Shown here piece after piece: positions 42,619 through 51,065 of a DNA stretch of 64,000 nucleotides. Location: NCBI RefSeq assembly GCF_014648655.1, contig NZ_BMRN01000017.1:1-64000 (forward strand). The letters are read 5' to 3'. The translations under genes and the position numbers were made by a program. The notes under the pieces were generated by a model that was not told where the DNA came from, made no database searches, and saw only the letters and a list, made by a program, of their open reading frames with translations. The DNA comes from Streptomyces atratus. Its GTDB lineage: Bacteria > Actinomycetota > Actinomycetes > Streptomycetales > Streptomycetaceae. Each line of letters opens with the position of its first letter. Position 1 is the first letter of the stretch.

Positions 42619-43799
42619 TGCTCTTCCTTCCAGTCGAAGCGGACGGCCGCCTCACTCGCGCCGAACATGAGTCGTGGGTCGAGCAGGCGCGTGCCCGCCG
42701 GGTCGACCGCGAAGTCCACCGTGGAGTCGAGCAGCCTGCGCAACGCGATACGGATCTCCACGCGCGCGAGCGGCGCGCCCAGGCAGTAGTGGATGCCGTG
42801 GCCGAAGGCGATGTGCGGGTTGGTCGAGCGCTCGATGTCGAAGACGTCCGGGCCGTCGAAGACCCGCGGGTCCCGGTTGGCGGCCGCGATCCACACGGAC
42901 ACCGTCTGGCCGGCGGGTATCTCGTGCCCGCCGACCACGACGTCCCGCGTGGTCTTGCGCTCCACTCTCGTGGTCTCCGACCGGTACCGCATGACCTCGT
43001 CGATGGCCGAGTTGAGCAGTTCGGGCCGGGTCTGCAGCATGGCCAGCGACTGCGGGTGCCGCGCGAGGACGATGATCGCGTTCACGAGCGTGAGGGTCGC
43101 AGCCTGCCCGGTGGACATCAGCAGGGCGACCAGGCCGGCGATCTCGTCGTCACCGAGGCGCTCACCGTCCACTTCGGCCGCGATGAGCCCGCTCGTCAGG
43201 TCGTCGGCCGGTGCGGCTCGCCGCTTGGCGATGAACCGGTGCAGGAACGCCTCGGCGATCTGGGTCTTGGTGAGCACCGCCTGCAGGCCGTTCTGCTCGG
43301 CGCCCGGGTCGGCGAGCGCGAGCAGGGCCTGCGACCACTCCTGGAACAGCCGGAGCCCGTTGCCGGGAATGCCGACCATCCGCGCGATGACGGTGGCCAC
43401 GACCGGTGAGGCGAACTCCCGCACGAAAGACACCTCGGCGTTGCGCCGGATGCCGGTGAGGAACGTCTCGACCGTCTCGTGGATCATCGGCTCGAGCCCG
43501 GCGACATAGCGTGGCGTGAAGACCTGGCTCACCAGTGCCCGTAGCTGCCGGTGCCGAGGTGGGTCCATCCACGTCAGGTTGCCCTCGCGGTACAGGCGCA
43601 TCGGCGAGTCGTCGGGCACCGGCCGCACCACGGCGTTGGAGAACGCGCCATGGTTGGCGAGCACCTCCTTGACCTCCCGATAGCCGAAGACGTGCCAGCC
43701 TCCGCCGCCCGGGGCCCGCTCGATCGGGTCGCGGGCACGCAGCCAGTCGGCCAGCGCCGTCTCGTCGGCGGGCGGTGGTGTCCACACGCTCGTCGTCAC
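42615..43799 (-). CDS. Cytochrome P450 with atypical I-helix
   Basis: A 394-residue P450. The start is put at GTG 43799 because AAGGGAG lies 7 bases upstream, while ATG 43805 would leave only one base; GTG also overlaps the SbnA-like stop as GTGA. The heme loop is FGHGIHYCLGAPLAR (Cys339); ExxR is in DEVMRYR. The I-helix reads LMSTGQAATLT, so both the acidic and the following alcohol residue of the standard (A/G)Gx(D/E)T motif are Ala. The enzyme could use another proton route or do a non-hydroxylating reaction. Its place directly before the FAAL-NRPS suggests action on a building block or on the carrier-bound chain. Confidence 0.85.
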   Translation of the reverse strand: MTTSVWTPPPADETALADWLRARDPIERAPGGGGWHVFGYREVKEVLANHGAFSNAVVRPVPDDSPMRLYREGNLTWMDPPRHRQLRALVSQVFTPRYVAGLEPMIHETVETFLTGIRRNAEVSFVREFASPVVATVIARMVGIPGNGLRLFQEWSQALLALADPGAEQNGLQAVLTKTQIAEAFLHRFIAKRRAAPADDLTSGLIAAEVDGERLGDDEIAGLVALLMSTGQAATLTLVNAIIVLARHPQSLAMLQTRPELLNSAIDEVMRYRSETTRVERKTTRDVVVGGHEIPAGQTVSVWIAAANRDPRVFDGPDVFDIERSTNPHIAFGHGIHYCLGAPLARVEIRIALRRLLDSTVDFAVDPAGTRLLDPRLMFGASEAAVRFDWKEEQ

Positions 43800-44839
43800 G
43801 CACATGCTCCCTTGGTAGCGACCGGTGTCAGGTGTTCGGCGACCCAGTCGTCCGCGTAGACCGTGTCGGCGTACGGTTCGCCGTTGTCGGCGCACAGGAA
43901 CGCCACCACGGGCTCCCGGCCGCTGTGCCCGTCGAAGTGGTGGGTGATCGCGGCGTATACGCAGCCGGTGGAGCCGCCCGCGTAGATGCCGTGGTCGCGC
44001 AGCAGGGCCCGGCAGCCGGCCACCTCGTCCCTCTCGGACAGCACGACCACCTTGCTGATCCACGCGGCGTCGACCAGCGGCGGGCGGATGCTGGAGCCGA
44101 TACCCGGAATGAGCCGGCGGGCCGGCGGGGCGCCGAAGATCGCCGAGCCCTCGACATCGACGGCCACCACGGTGGCGTCCGGCTGCTCCACGCCGAGCCT
44201 GTGCGAAAGGCCGTTGATCGTCGCGCCGGTGCCGACGCCCACGAACAGGTAATCGACACGGCCGACATCGGCGAGCAGCTCCCCCGCTGTCAGCTCGTAG
44301 TGGCCGCGCGCCCCGTCCGGGTTGGTGTACTGATCCGGCCAGTACACGTCCGGCAGCTCCGCGCGCAGCTCGGCGACCCGCGTGAGCCTGCTGAGCAGGT
44401 AGCCGCCCGTGCCGTCCGGCTCGGTGACCTTCTCCACCCGCGCGCACAACCGCCGCAGCGTCCGCTCGGTGGCCGCGTTGACGTTCGGGTCGAGGACCGG
44501 CACGAACGGCACGTTCAGCGCGTTGAGGAACGATGCGAGGGAGAGCGCGAAGTTTCCGGAGGACGATTCGACCACCGTGGTGTTCCTGGTGATCTCGCCG
44601 CGTCGCACGGCCTCTCGGAGGATCCAGATCGCCGCGCGGTCCTTGGCGCTTCCGGTGCGGTTCTCCGACTCCATCTTGGCGTAGAGCCGGATACCCGGGT
44701 AGGGCAGACGCACCACACGGGTCTTCGGCAGGTCGCGCAGCAGCGCGTCCACACGGTCGAGCAACGGCTTGTCGATCCGGACTTCCCGCTGCTGTGTTTC
44801 CGTGTTCTCCCGGCCGCTGCGCTCAGCAGGCGCAGACAC
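43796..44839 (-). CDS. SbnA-like PLP synthase for 2,3-diaminopropionate
   Basis: About 347 residues from GTG 44839, which overlaps the end of the FGE-like gene; the open frame runs further upstream but without support. It belongs to the cysteine-synthase fold: PLP lysine Lys66 in NRTGSAKDRAA, phosphate/substrate loop ESSSGNFALSLA, and VGVGTGATINGL. The phrase RLPYPGIRLYAKMESENRTGS is the SbnA/VioB-type pattern. SbnA joins O-phosphoserine and glutamate to N-(2-amino-2-carboxyethyl)-glutamate, which an SbnB-type enzyme (here 22405-23427) converts to L-2,3-diaminopropionate. Splitting the pair between two operons is unusual, but both lie in the cluster. Confidence 0.85.
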   Translation of the reverse strand: MSAPAERSGRENTETQQREVRIDKPLLDRVDALLRDLPKTRVVRLPYPGIRLYAKMESENRTGSAKDRAAIWILREAVRRGEITRNTTVVESSSGNFALSLASFLNALNVPFVPVLDPNVNAATERTLRRLCARVEKVTEPDGTGGYLLSRLTRVAELRAELPDVYWPDQYTNPDGARGHYELTAGELLADVGRVDYLFVGVGTGATINGLSHRLGVEQPDATVVAVDVEGSAIFGAPPARRLIPGIGSSIRPPLVDAAWISKVVVLSERDEVAGCRALLRDHGIYAGGSTGCVYAAITHHFDGHSGREPVVAFLCADNGEPYADTVYADDWVAEHLTPVATKGACA

Positions 44840-45668
44840 GGAACCCCATGTCGTGGCAGCTGTAATCGGGCAGGTTGTAGATCCGCACCCACGCCAGGCA
44901 GCCACGGGGGTCGCAGTTGTTGTAGAAGGAACCGCCGCGGATCACGCCCAGCTCGATCGTGCCCACCCGCGTCTTGATGACCCGCCGCGGCTTGCTCTCG
45001 TCGAACGGGTAGTGATGGAAGCCGTTGGACATGATCTCCCACACGTTGCCCACGATGTCCTCGACGCCGTACGGGCCGGCCGCCTTCGGGTAGGCGCCGA
45101 CGGGTGTGGTGTCACCGACGCCCATGCTGTGGTTGCAGTGCTCGGAGGTCGGCTCCTCGTTGCCCCACGGGTAGGCACGGCCGTCGGTGCCGCGCGCGGC
45201 CTTCTCCCACTCGGCCTCGTTGGGCAGCCGGGTGCCGGACCACTCACAGTAGGCGAGGCAGTCGTCGTAGCTGACATGGGTGACCGGATGATCGTCCTTG
45301 CCCTCGACGGTGGAGTCCGCACCGCGCGGCGTGCGCCAGGTCGCGCCGTCGATCGCCTTCCACAGGTAGTCCTGGTCCGGGACGACGACGGCCGGGTCAC
45401 CGATCCACACCCAGCTCTTGCCCACCTTCTCGGCGGTGGTCACGTAGCCCGTCGCCTCGACGAACTTCCGGAACTCCCGCACGGTGACCGGGCTCTTGGC
45501 TATGCGGAACTCGGGCACGTCGATCTGGTGCTCGGGCGCGGCCGCCCGCAGCTTGCCGTCGTCCCGGCGCTCGTTGGAACCCATGGTGAACGGTCCACCG
45601 GGGATGGTGGCCCAGTAGTCCGCGGGGAATGCCTCGGCGGGCATGACTTCGGCCGTCACCTCGGTCAC
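44823..45668 (-). CDS. Formylglycine-generating-enzyme-like (SUMF1/PvdO fold) protein
   Basis: A 281-residue protein with the FGE fold: GGPFTMGSNE at the start, SPVTVREFRKF, VSYDDCLAYCEW, RLPNEAEWEKAARG, YPWGNE, VGNVWEIM, and RGGSFYNN near the end. It has Cys252 and Cys257 (C-x4-C) just after RGGSFYNN, where authentic FGE carries its copper-binding active-site pair; EgtB-type relatives use histidines elsewhere instead. The family includes PvdO of pyoverdine maturation. There is no signal peptide, so it acts in the cytoplasm. It lies 9 bp after the DUF885 gene and overlaps the SbnA-like start. Substrate unknown. Confidence 0.85.
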   Translation of the reverse strand: MTEVTAEVMPAEAFPADYWATIPGGPFTMGSNERRDDGKLRAAAPEHQIDVPEFRIAKSPVTVREFRKFVEATGYVTTAEKVGKSWVWIGDPAVVVPDQDYLWKAIDGATWRTPRGADSTVEGKDDHPVTHVSYDDCLAYCEWSGTRLPNEAEWEKAARGTDGRAYPWGNEEPTSEHCNHSMGVGDTTPVGAYPKAAGPYGVEDIVGNVWEIMSNGFHHYPFDESKPRRVIKTRVGTIELGVIRGGSFYNNCDPRGCLAWVRIYNLPDYSCHDMGFRVCAC

Positions 45669-45677
45669 GGATTCTCC

Positions 45678-47291
45678 TTACTTCGTTGTGGATGCGGCCG
45701 GGACGTACCGGCCGTCGAGGTAGTAGCGCCACACAGTGGACAGCGGCGCGCTGCCACAGCGCACCACTCGGTCATGGAAGGCCTTCAGGTCGGCGGCCGA
45801 GTCACTGACGCCGGCCAGCTCGCGCCACCGCCGGATGCGCAGTTTGCCGAGCGTGTACATGGCGCCGGCCGGCTGAGCGGCCACGGCCAGCACCTCGCGG
45901 CCGGCGCGCTCCGGCGACCACGCACACAACGTGGCGGCCTCGGCGGCGGCAGCGCCGAACTTGCTCCGTCCCGAGTGGACGGAGAGGAAGACGAGCAGGC
46001 GGGTGGCAGCCTCCAGGGCGAACCGCAGGGCGGCCACCTCCACGAGCGGGCGGCCCTCGGCAAGGCCGCGCTCGATCGCCAACTCCTCGGTGTAGTGGGC
46101 CCATCCCTCGGTGACCCCGGGGAACCACGGCACACACCGGCGGATCGCGCCCGCGTGCTCAGAAGTGGTCTCGTGGTGCAGGTAGTGTCCGGGGAAGACC
46201 TCGTGCACGGCGATCATCTCGAGCATCGGCTCGTTGAGGTAGTCGCGCAGCGCGGCGGGGTCGCGCGGCTCCGGGACGTGCAGCACGTGTGGCTGCGGTG
46301 CTCTCTCGAGTGGACCGCCGACGTCGAAGACGACCGCCGCTGAGGTCGACGCGTCGCGGACGGGACGGATGTCGAGCCCCTGCCTGCTGGTCATGGTGAC
46401 GACGTCCTGCTCGACCCAGAACCCCTGGAGCCGATCGATGATCCGCGACAGCGTACTTACCACCGAACCCGCTGGGACCCGTGCGCTCAGCAGGTCGTAC
46501 GCCTCCTGCCGGGTGCGCACCCCCAGTCGTGCGGACAGTGCGTCGAGACGGGCGACCAGGCTCTCAACTTCGGCCTCCACCTCCGCGAGCAGCTCAGCCA
46601 CCGGGGTGTCGACCCCCTCGGCCGCCTCGAGGTAGGCGGCGAGCAGGTCAGGACCGAGGACCGCCCGAGCCGGCTGGGTGGCCGCGACCGCGCCCGCGAA
46701 GCCGACGAACGCGGCGCTCGCCCGGCCGGCCAGCTCCATGAGGGAGCTGTCGGCCGACTCCGGCCGCTCAGCGACGAGTTGATCGACCAGGTCCCGAACG
46801 GACACCGCGCGGGCCCTGGCGTTCTCGACGCCACTGATCCGCTCGCCCGCCGGCAGAGTACGGCCGAGCGTCTTCGCCGTGGCCGCGAGAAAGTCCGGCA
46901 GCTGCGCGAGATGATGCGACAACGCCGCGACACGTTCGTCGAGCGATGCGTACTCGCCGCGCAGGTAGATGTGCACGCCGGTCTCGGCGAGCCATTCGTC
47001 GGGCCCGCGGTGGGACCGGCCCAGCTCGGCGATGCGGAACCGCTCATCAGTGAGCACCCGCATCGCCGTACCGAGGTCCGCCCGCACCTCCGGGTCCGCG
47101 TCCTCGGGCAAGGCGTCGAGCTGCCCGGAGACCGCGGCCAGCAAACCGTCCACATCGGACAGAGAGTCGGGCGCGACCTCAGGCAGCTGTCCGTCGAAGT
47201 CGTGACGGCCCGCCCGCCTGGCGACCTGCGGATAGCGGTCGAAAACATAGTCGACGACAGCGGAAACCGAACTCAGAGCACCGGACGTCAT
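45678..47291 (-). CDS. DUF885 protein (putative metallohydrolase), second copy
   Basis: A 537-residue DUF885 protein from ATG 47291 (AGGAAGTGAC upstream). The metal-site motif is IAVHEVFPGHYLHHE, followed ~30 residues later by GVTEGWAHYTEEL. It is only distantly similar to the first copy (20133-21869): the motif regions agree, while most of the rest does not line up by eye. No signal peptide. It is between the extended MbtH gene and the FGE-like gene, at the beginning of the long minus-strand operon. Members are assumed to be metallopeptidases, but reactions are mostly untested. Confidence 0.8.
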   Translation of the reverse strand: MTSGALSSVSAVVDYVFDRYPQVARRAGRHDFDGQLPEVAPDSLSDVDGLLAAVSGQLDALPEDADPEVRADLGTAMRVLTDERFRIAELGRSHRGPDEWLAETGVHIYLRGEYASLDERVAALSHHLAQLPDFLAATAKTLGRTLPAGERISGVENARARAVSVRDLVDQLVAERPESADSSLMELAGRASAAFVGFAGAVAATQPARAVLGPDLLAAYLEAAEGVDTPVAELLAEVEAEVESLVARLDALSARLGVRTRQEAYDLLSARVPAGSVVSTLSRIIDRLQGFWVEQDVVTMTSRQGLDIRPVRDASTSAAVVFDVGGPLERAPQPHVLHVPEPRDPAALRDYLNEPMLEMIAVHEVFPGHYLHHETTSEHAGAIRRCVPWFPGVTEGWAHYTEELAIERGLAEGRPLVEVAALRFALEAATRLLVFLSVHSGRSKFGAAAAEAATLCAWSPERAGREVLAVAAQPAGAMYTLGKLRIRRWRELAGVSDSAADLKAFHDRVVRCGSAPLSTVWRYYLDGRYVPAASTTK

Positions 47292-47426
47292 GTCACTTCC
47301 TGTCGCGCCGCTCCAGGGAGGCGACAATGGCGAATAGTTCAGAGATCAACGAGCTGACGGCGCGCGGAAACACACACGAATTGCGCGTTCGCGGAATGTG
47401 AGACGAGTCCGTCCGGCCAGGACGCC

Positions 47427-47488
47427 TTTCGGCGCCCGCACCGGGCTCGGTCCTCTAAGCCGTTTCGGCGCCCGGATTGGGCTCGATC
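47427..47488. repeat. Short tandem duplication at the 3' end of the MbtH gene
   Basis: A 26-base unit at 47463-47488, which encodes the last residues of the MbtH-like protein, is repeated with a few changes at 47427-47452, just past its stop codon; the period is 36 bases. The second unit is non-coding. It may reflect slippage that moved the stop codon, or form an RNA structure. Confidence 0.45.
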
Positions 47489-47832
47489 ACGTCGCCGTCC
47501 TCGCCGTAGATCACGTCGTCGTCGAGGCTGGCCAGCATGTCGCGGAGCTCCTCCGGCGACATGGCCTTGAGTTCATCGGCGTCCACAAGCTGTGAGAGAA
47601 CCATTCGACTTCCCTGTGCGATAGGAGATCCGGCATTTTCGATGGCCTCGCGCACGCTCTTCGGGCGCATGTCGGTCCAGACCCGTGCGATGTGATCGAG
47701 GCACTCCTTGCGCGAGCGGGGACCGCCCACCGCCGTCCAGCCCGCCGGCAGATCACGTGACGCCGGCCAAATCGAGTACTGGTCCTCGCCGTTGATCACG
47801 ACTAGGTATTCGGCGTTCTCGTCGTCGAACAT
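47455..47832 (-). CDS. MbtH-like protein with long acidic C-terminal extension
   Basis: A 125-residue protein from ATG 47832 (MFDDENAEYLVVINGEDQYS). The first ~65 residues are a typical MbtH: DQYSIWPASRDLPAGW and ECLDHIARVWTDMRP. MbtH proteins bind adenylation domains and make them soluble and active. Normal members end near residue 70; this one continues ~55 residues with a short helix (ADELKAMSPEELRDML) and an acidic tail. The extension could be a docking element. It is the first gene of the minus-strand NRPS operon and probably serves several of its A domains. Confidence 0.9.
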   Translation of the reverse strand: MFDDENAEYLVVINGEDQYSIWPASRDLPAGWTAVGGPRSRKECLDHIARVWTDMRPKSVREAIENAGSPIAQGSRMVLSQLVDADELKAMSPEELRDMLASLDDDVIYGEDGDVIEPNPGAETA

Positions 47833-48637
47833 CAGATCTGAGATCCCCCATACAGTCGTTCCCGACCGGAGCAACGCAGGATGCACCATTGGCAAGTTTC
47901 GCTGCTGGAACTTCGACCGCCAACTCCCCGAGCGATCTGGGCAAACCAACTTCCCCGCAGCTCAACGGGGCTCAAGCTAGATCGCGCGCCAGAGCCTGTC
48001 AAGGCTTTCCGTCGGCCCACCCGGCTAACGGACGGAGTATCCAAGGCACTTGATCGATGACGCATATGCGCTGGCCAGCGGGTGCAGAGGACCACTGAGG
48101 ACAACAAAGCGATCAGCACGGGATCATGAATATTCGTCAGACCACCCGGCGACAGGTAACAGCGGCCGGGACCAACGGCTGTCTCCGTGACCGGCACGCC
48201 CCGGGCGGCCGGTGAACTAGCCCATACGAATGCGGTGTTGACCAAAGACGAGACCGGTGACGCGAAGTCGTTCCCATTGAGCTCACTCAATCAGCCACAA
48301 TCCAGACGCTCACGAGTCCGGCAGAAGATCGCCACTCCCCAACCCGCCGATGAGCAGGTAGGGTCCGACGATGTCAGGGTGGAGGCGAGGGGGCACGCTT
48401 GCGGAGCATTGACATCCATGCAGTGGTGTACCCAGGCTTTGCGCCGTTGTCCGAAGTGAACACCTCAGACCGCGCGACCGGCGCCGCGCTCCACCTCGAC
48501 ATCAGTCGGCCCGGGCCCGTCCGGTCAGACACCACGCCTGACCGGACGCCGACCGATCGCGAGCAGTGACACGCGCGCGGGCGACCTCGGTCTTCCCTGC
48601 CCGCATGCGTCCGGCCGGCGCGGAAGACGATTAGGAG
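47833..48637. other. 805-bp divergent promoter region
   Basis: This lies between the minus-strand NRPS operon (MbtH first) and the plus-strand operon starting with the JmjC gene, and should hold both promoters. Local composition is less GC-rich around 47950-48300. I found no convincing gene, iron box or SARP-type heptamer repeats by eye. Confidence 0.5.
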
Positions 48638-48643
48638 ATGTCA

Positions 48644-49543
48644 GTGACGACGACGGCCCAACCGGTCTCTGTGGACGTGCGGACCAAGCTGAGCCCCGAG
48701 GAGTTCCACGCCGAATACATGGGACGCCGGCCGGTGGTGATGCGCGGCGCGGTCGCCGACATGCCCGCGGTGTCCACCTGGTCGGCCGCCCATCTCGCCG
48801 AGGTGGCGCCCGACCAGCAGGTGCGCGTCAAGGTCGGCACCGTTTCCGCGGGTCGCACCGCCGTCGTTCGCCTCGCCGACTACGCCCGCGAAGTCGCGGA
48901 GTGGGAGACCGGGGTCGCCGGGGACGACGACCCCGGCGACCCACCCGGCTACCTGCACGACGTGCCACTGCTGTCGATGATTCCGGCGCTGCGCCGCGAC
49001 CTGGAGCCGTTCCCCGTCGAGTACTTCCCGCGGTTCTTCCGCGACCAGTGGTGGTCGTTCACGCAGTTCTTCGTCGGGCCCTCGCGCGCGCAGACCCCAC
49101 TGCACTTCGACACACTGCTCACCCACAACCTGTTCTTCCAGATGCAGGGGTCGAAGCGGTTCGTCATGGTGGCCGACGCCGAGCGCGACAAGTGCTACAC
49201 CTACAACTGGCGGTGGGCCGCGGTCGATCCGGAGGCGCCCGACCTCGAACGCTACCCGCTCTTCCGTGACGCGACGGTGCTGACCTGCGACGTCGAGGCA
49301 GGTGACATCTTCTACATGCCACCGGGCACACTGCACAAAGTCACCTCGCCCAGCGCGTCGATCTCGTTCAACATCGACTGGCACGACCGCGCCAGCGCAC
49401 TGCGCGGCATCGCCGCGGTGCGCGAAGGCATGCCGCTGACGAACCTGCGGTACAACCTGCTGTTCGCGCTCGGGGTCGTCGCCGGCGCGCCGCGTGGCCT
49501 GCTGATGCCGGGGCTGCGCTCGTACTACTCCTACATCTCCTAG
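48644..49543 (+). CDS. JmjC/cupin-type Fe(II)/2-oxoglutarate oxygenase
   Basis: About 299 residues. The frame also has ATG 48638, but TAGGAG directly abuts that codon and is 6 bases from GTG 48644, so GTG is favoured. The metal triad is visible: HxD in TPLHFDTLLTHN (around residues 154-156) and the distal His in PPGTLHKVTSP (~231). GRRPVVMRGAV near the N-terminus and FFVGPSRAQTPLH are typical of cupin-8/JmjC hydroxylases. These act on protein or amino-acid side chains. Here a cluster building block or carrier-bound residue is the likely substrate. It begins the plus-strand operon 48644-53126. Confidence 0.8.
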   Translation: MTTTAQPVSVDVRTKLSPEEFHAEYMGRRPVVMRGAVADMPAVSTWSAAHLAEVAPDQQVRVKVGTVSAGRTAVVRLADYAREVAEWETGVAGDDDPGDPPGYLHDVPLLSMIPALRRDLEPFPVEYFPRFFRDQWWSFTQFFVGPSRAQTPLHFDTLLTHNLFFQMQGSKRFVMVADAERDKCYTYNWRWAAVDPEAPDLERYPLFRDATVLTCDVEAGDIFYMPPGTLHKVTSPSASISFNIDWHDRASALRGIAAVREGMPLTNLRYNLLFALGVVAGAPRGLLMPGLRSYYSYIS

Positions 49544-49593
49544 CGAAGGCCGGGCCGCGCTCTTACTACTCCCCCTTTAGGGAAAGGACTTCC

Positions 49594-50844
49594 TTGAGCA
49601 TCTTCGAGCAGCACGAGTCGGGCGTGCGGTCCTACAGCAGGCGCTGGCCGGTCGTCTTCTCCCGCGCCACCGGAAGCCGGCTGCACACCGAGGACGGCCG
49701 GCGTTGGCTCGACTACTTCGCCGGGGCCGGCTCGCTGAACTACGGGCACAACAATCCGGTGCTCAAACGAGCGCTGCTCGACTACGTCGAGAACGACGGC
49801 ATCACCAACGCGCTCGACATGTTCACCAGCGCACGGCGCGACCTGCTCGAGACGCTCGTCGAGGTGGTGCTGCGGCCGCGGAGCATGGACCACAAGGTGG
49901 TCTTTCCGGGCCCGGGGGGCGCCAACGCCGTCGAGGCGGCCCTGAAGCTGGCCCGCACGGTCACCGGCCGCAGCGGGGTCGTGCACTTCACCAACTCCTT
50001 CCACGGCGCGACGCTCGGCGCGCTCGCGGTCACGGGCAATCCCTTGCATCGCCGTTCCGCCGGCGTGCCGCTCACCGGCGCGACCCCGATGCCGTTCGAC
50101 GGCCACGACGAGCACCCCCACCCGGAGCACCTGGCACGGCTCCTGGCCGGCCCGGGCAGCGGCCTCGACCTGCCGGCCGCGGTGATCGTGGAGACCGTGC
50201 AGGCCGAGGGCGGGATGAACGTGGCGAGCACCGAGTGGCTGCGTGCGCTCGCGGAACTGTGCCGGCAGCACGAGATCCTGCTGATCGTCGACGATGTACA
50301 GGTGGGCTGCGGGCGGACCGGCCCGTTCTTCAGCTTCGAGGACGCGGGCATCGTGCCGGACCTGATCTGCCTGTCGAAGTCCATCGGCGGGTACGGGCTG
50401 CCACTCGCGCTCCTCCTGGTCCGGCCGGATCTCGACGTGTGGCCGCCGGGCGCCCACAGCGGCACGTTCCGCGGTGTGAACCCGGCGTTCGTCACCGCGA
50501 CGGAGGCGCTGCGCACCTACTGGCGGGACGACACACTGGAGAAGTCGACGCGCGCCAGGGGCGAGTGGGTCGGGACCGCGCTGCAGGGCATCGTCAATGC
50601 CCACCCCGGCGCAGGCCTGTCCACCCGCGGCCGTGGTCTCGTCCACGGGCTCGTGGTCGGCGCGGAGTTGGCCGACGCGGTGTCCGACGAGGCGTTCGCG
50701 CAGGGCCTGCTGGTGGAGACCTCCGGTCCTCGGGACGAGGTCGTCAAGCTGCTGCCGCCGCTGACGGTCTCCGACGCGGAGCTGGCCGAAGGGCTCGCGA
50801 TCCTCGAGGAGTCCGTGCGCGTGGTGCTCGAACGGGCCGCATGA
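49594..50844 (+). CDS. EctB-like diaminobutyrate-2-oxoglutarate aminotransferase
   Basis: A 416-residue class III PLP aminotransferase starting at TTG 49594 behind GGAAAGGA. The opening SIFEQHESGVRSYSRRWP and DYFAGAGSLNYGHNNP are the EctB signature; the PLP lysine is Lys262 in CLSKSIGGYGLP, and VDDVQVGCGRTG precedes it. EctB makes L-2,4-diaminobutyrate from aspartate semialdehyde and glutamate. No ectA or ectC is present, so diaminobutyrate is probably a peptide building block, not an ectoine precursor. The 74-aa frame overlaps its stop by 4 bases. Confidence 0.9.
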   Translation: MSIFEQHESGVRSYSRRWPVVFSRATGSRLHTEDGRRWLDYFAGAGSLNYGHNNPVLKRALLDYVENDGITNALDMFTSARRDLLETLVEVVLRPRSMDHKVVFPGPGGANAVEAALKLARTVTGRSGVVHFTNSFHGATLGALAVTGNPLHRRSAGVPLTGATPMPFDGHDEHPHPEHLARLLAGPGSGLDLPAAVIVETVQAEGGMNVASTEWLRALAELCRQHEILLIVDDVQVGCGRTGPFFSFEDAGIVPDLICLSKSIGGYGLPLALLLVRPDLDVWPPGAHSGTFRGVNPAFVTATEALRTYWRDDTLEKSTRARGEWVGTALQGIVNAHPGAGLSTRGRGLVHGLVVGAELADAVSDEAFAQGLLVETSGPRDEVVKLLPPLTVSDAELAEGLAILEESVRVVLERAA

Positions 50845-51065
50845 GCGCGATCCCGGCCGTTCCGATGTCAAGTCCGCCAGTGATCCCAGATGGAGAGTTG
50901 TTTGTGACCTCGCAGAACGTCGACCTCATGACGCAACCGGGGGAGGTCGTACGCATCCTGCCCGTGGACCCTTCGCTGCCCGGGCGGACGCCACGGCTCC
51001 ACGGCGACGGTCCTGACCATGTCCGAGTGCCGGCGCAGGCCACAACACCGCTGGGAGAACGCTGA
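50841..51065 (+). CDS. Unrecognised 74-aa protein, coupled on both sides
   Basis: ATG 50841 overlaps the aminotransferase stop (ATGA) and the TGA at 51063-51065 overlaps the MFS start (TGATG), so the frame exactly fills the gap with coupling at each end, which is strong evidence that it is translated. The protein begins MSAIPAVPMSSPPVIPDG, has VTSQNVDLMTQPGEVVRIL in the middle, and a Pro/Arg-rich tail. It has no membrane segment, no Cys, no carrier Ser motif and no match to MbtH that I can see. It could be an accessory binding protein or a very short enzyme partner. Confidence 0.65.
   Translation: MSAIPAVPMSSPPVIPDGELFVTSQNVDLMTQPGEVVRILPVDPSLPGRTPRLHGDGPDHVRVPAQATTPLGER

Noticed and set aside
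43800-44447. Extension of the second P450 to 44447
   Set aside because: It overlaps the SbnA-like gene in another frame; AAGGGAG places the start at GTG 43799.
49594-50844. Possible ectoine operon
   Set aside because: Only an EctB-like gene is present; no EctA or EctC follows, and the neighbours are NRPS-linked genes.
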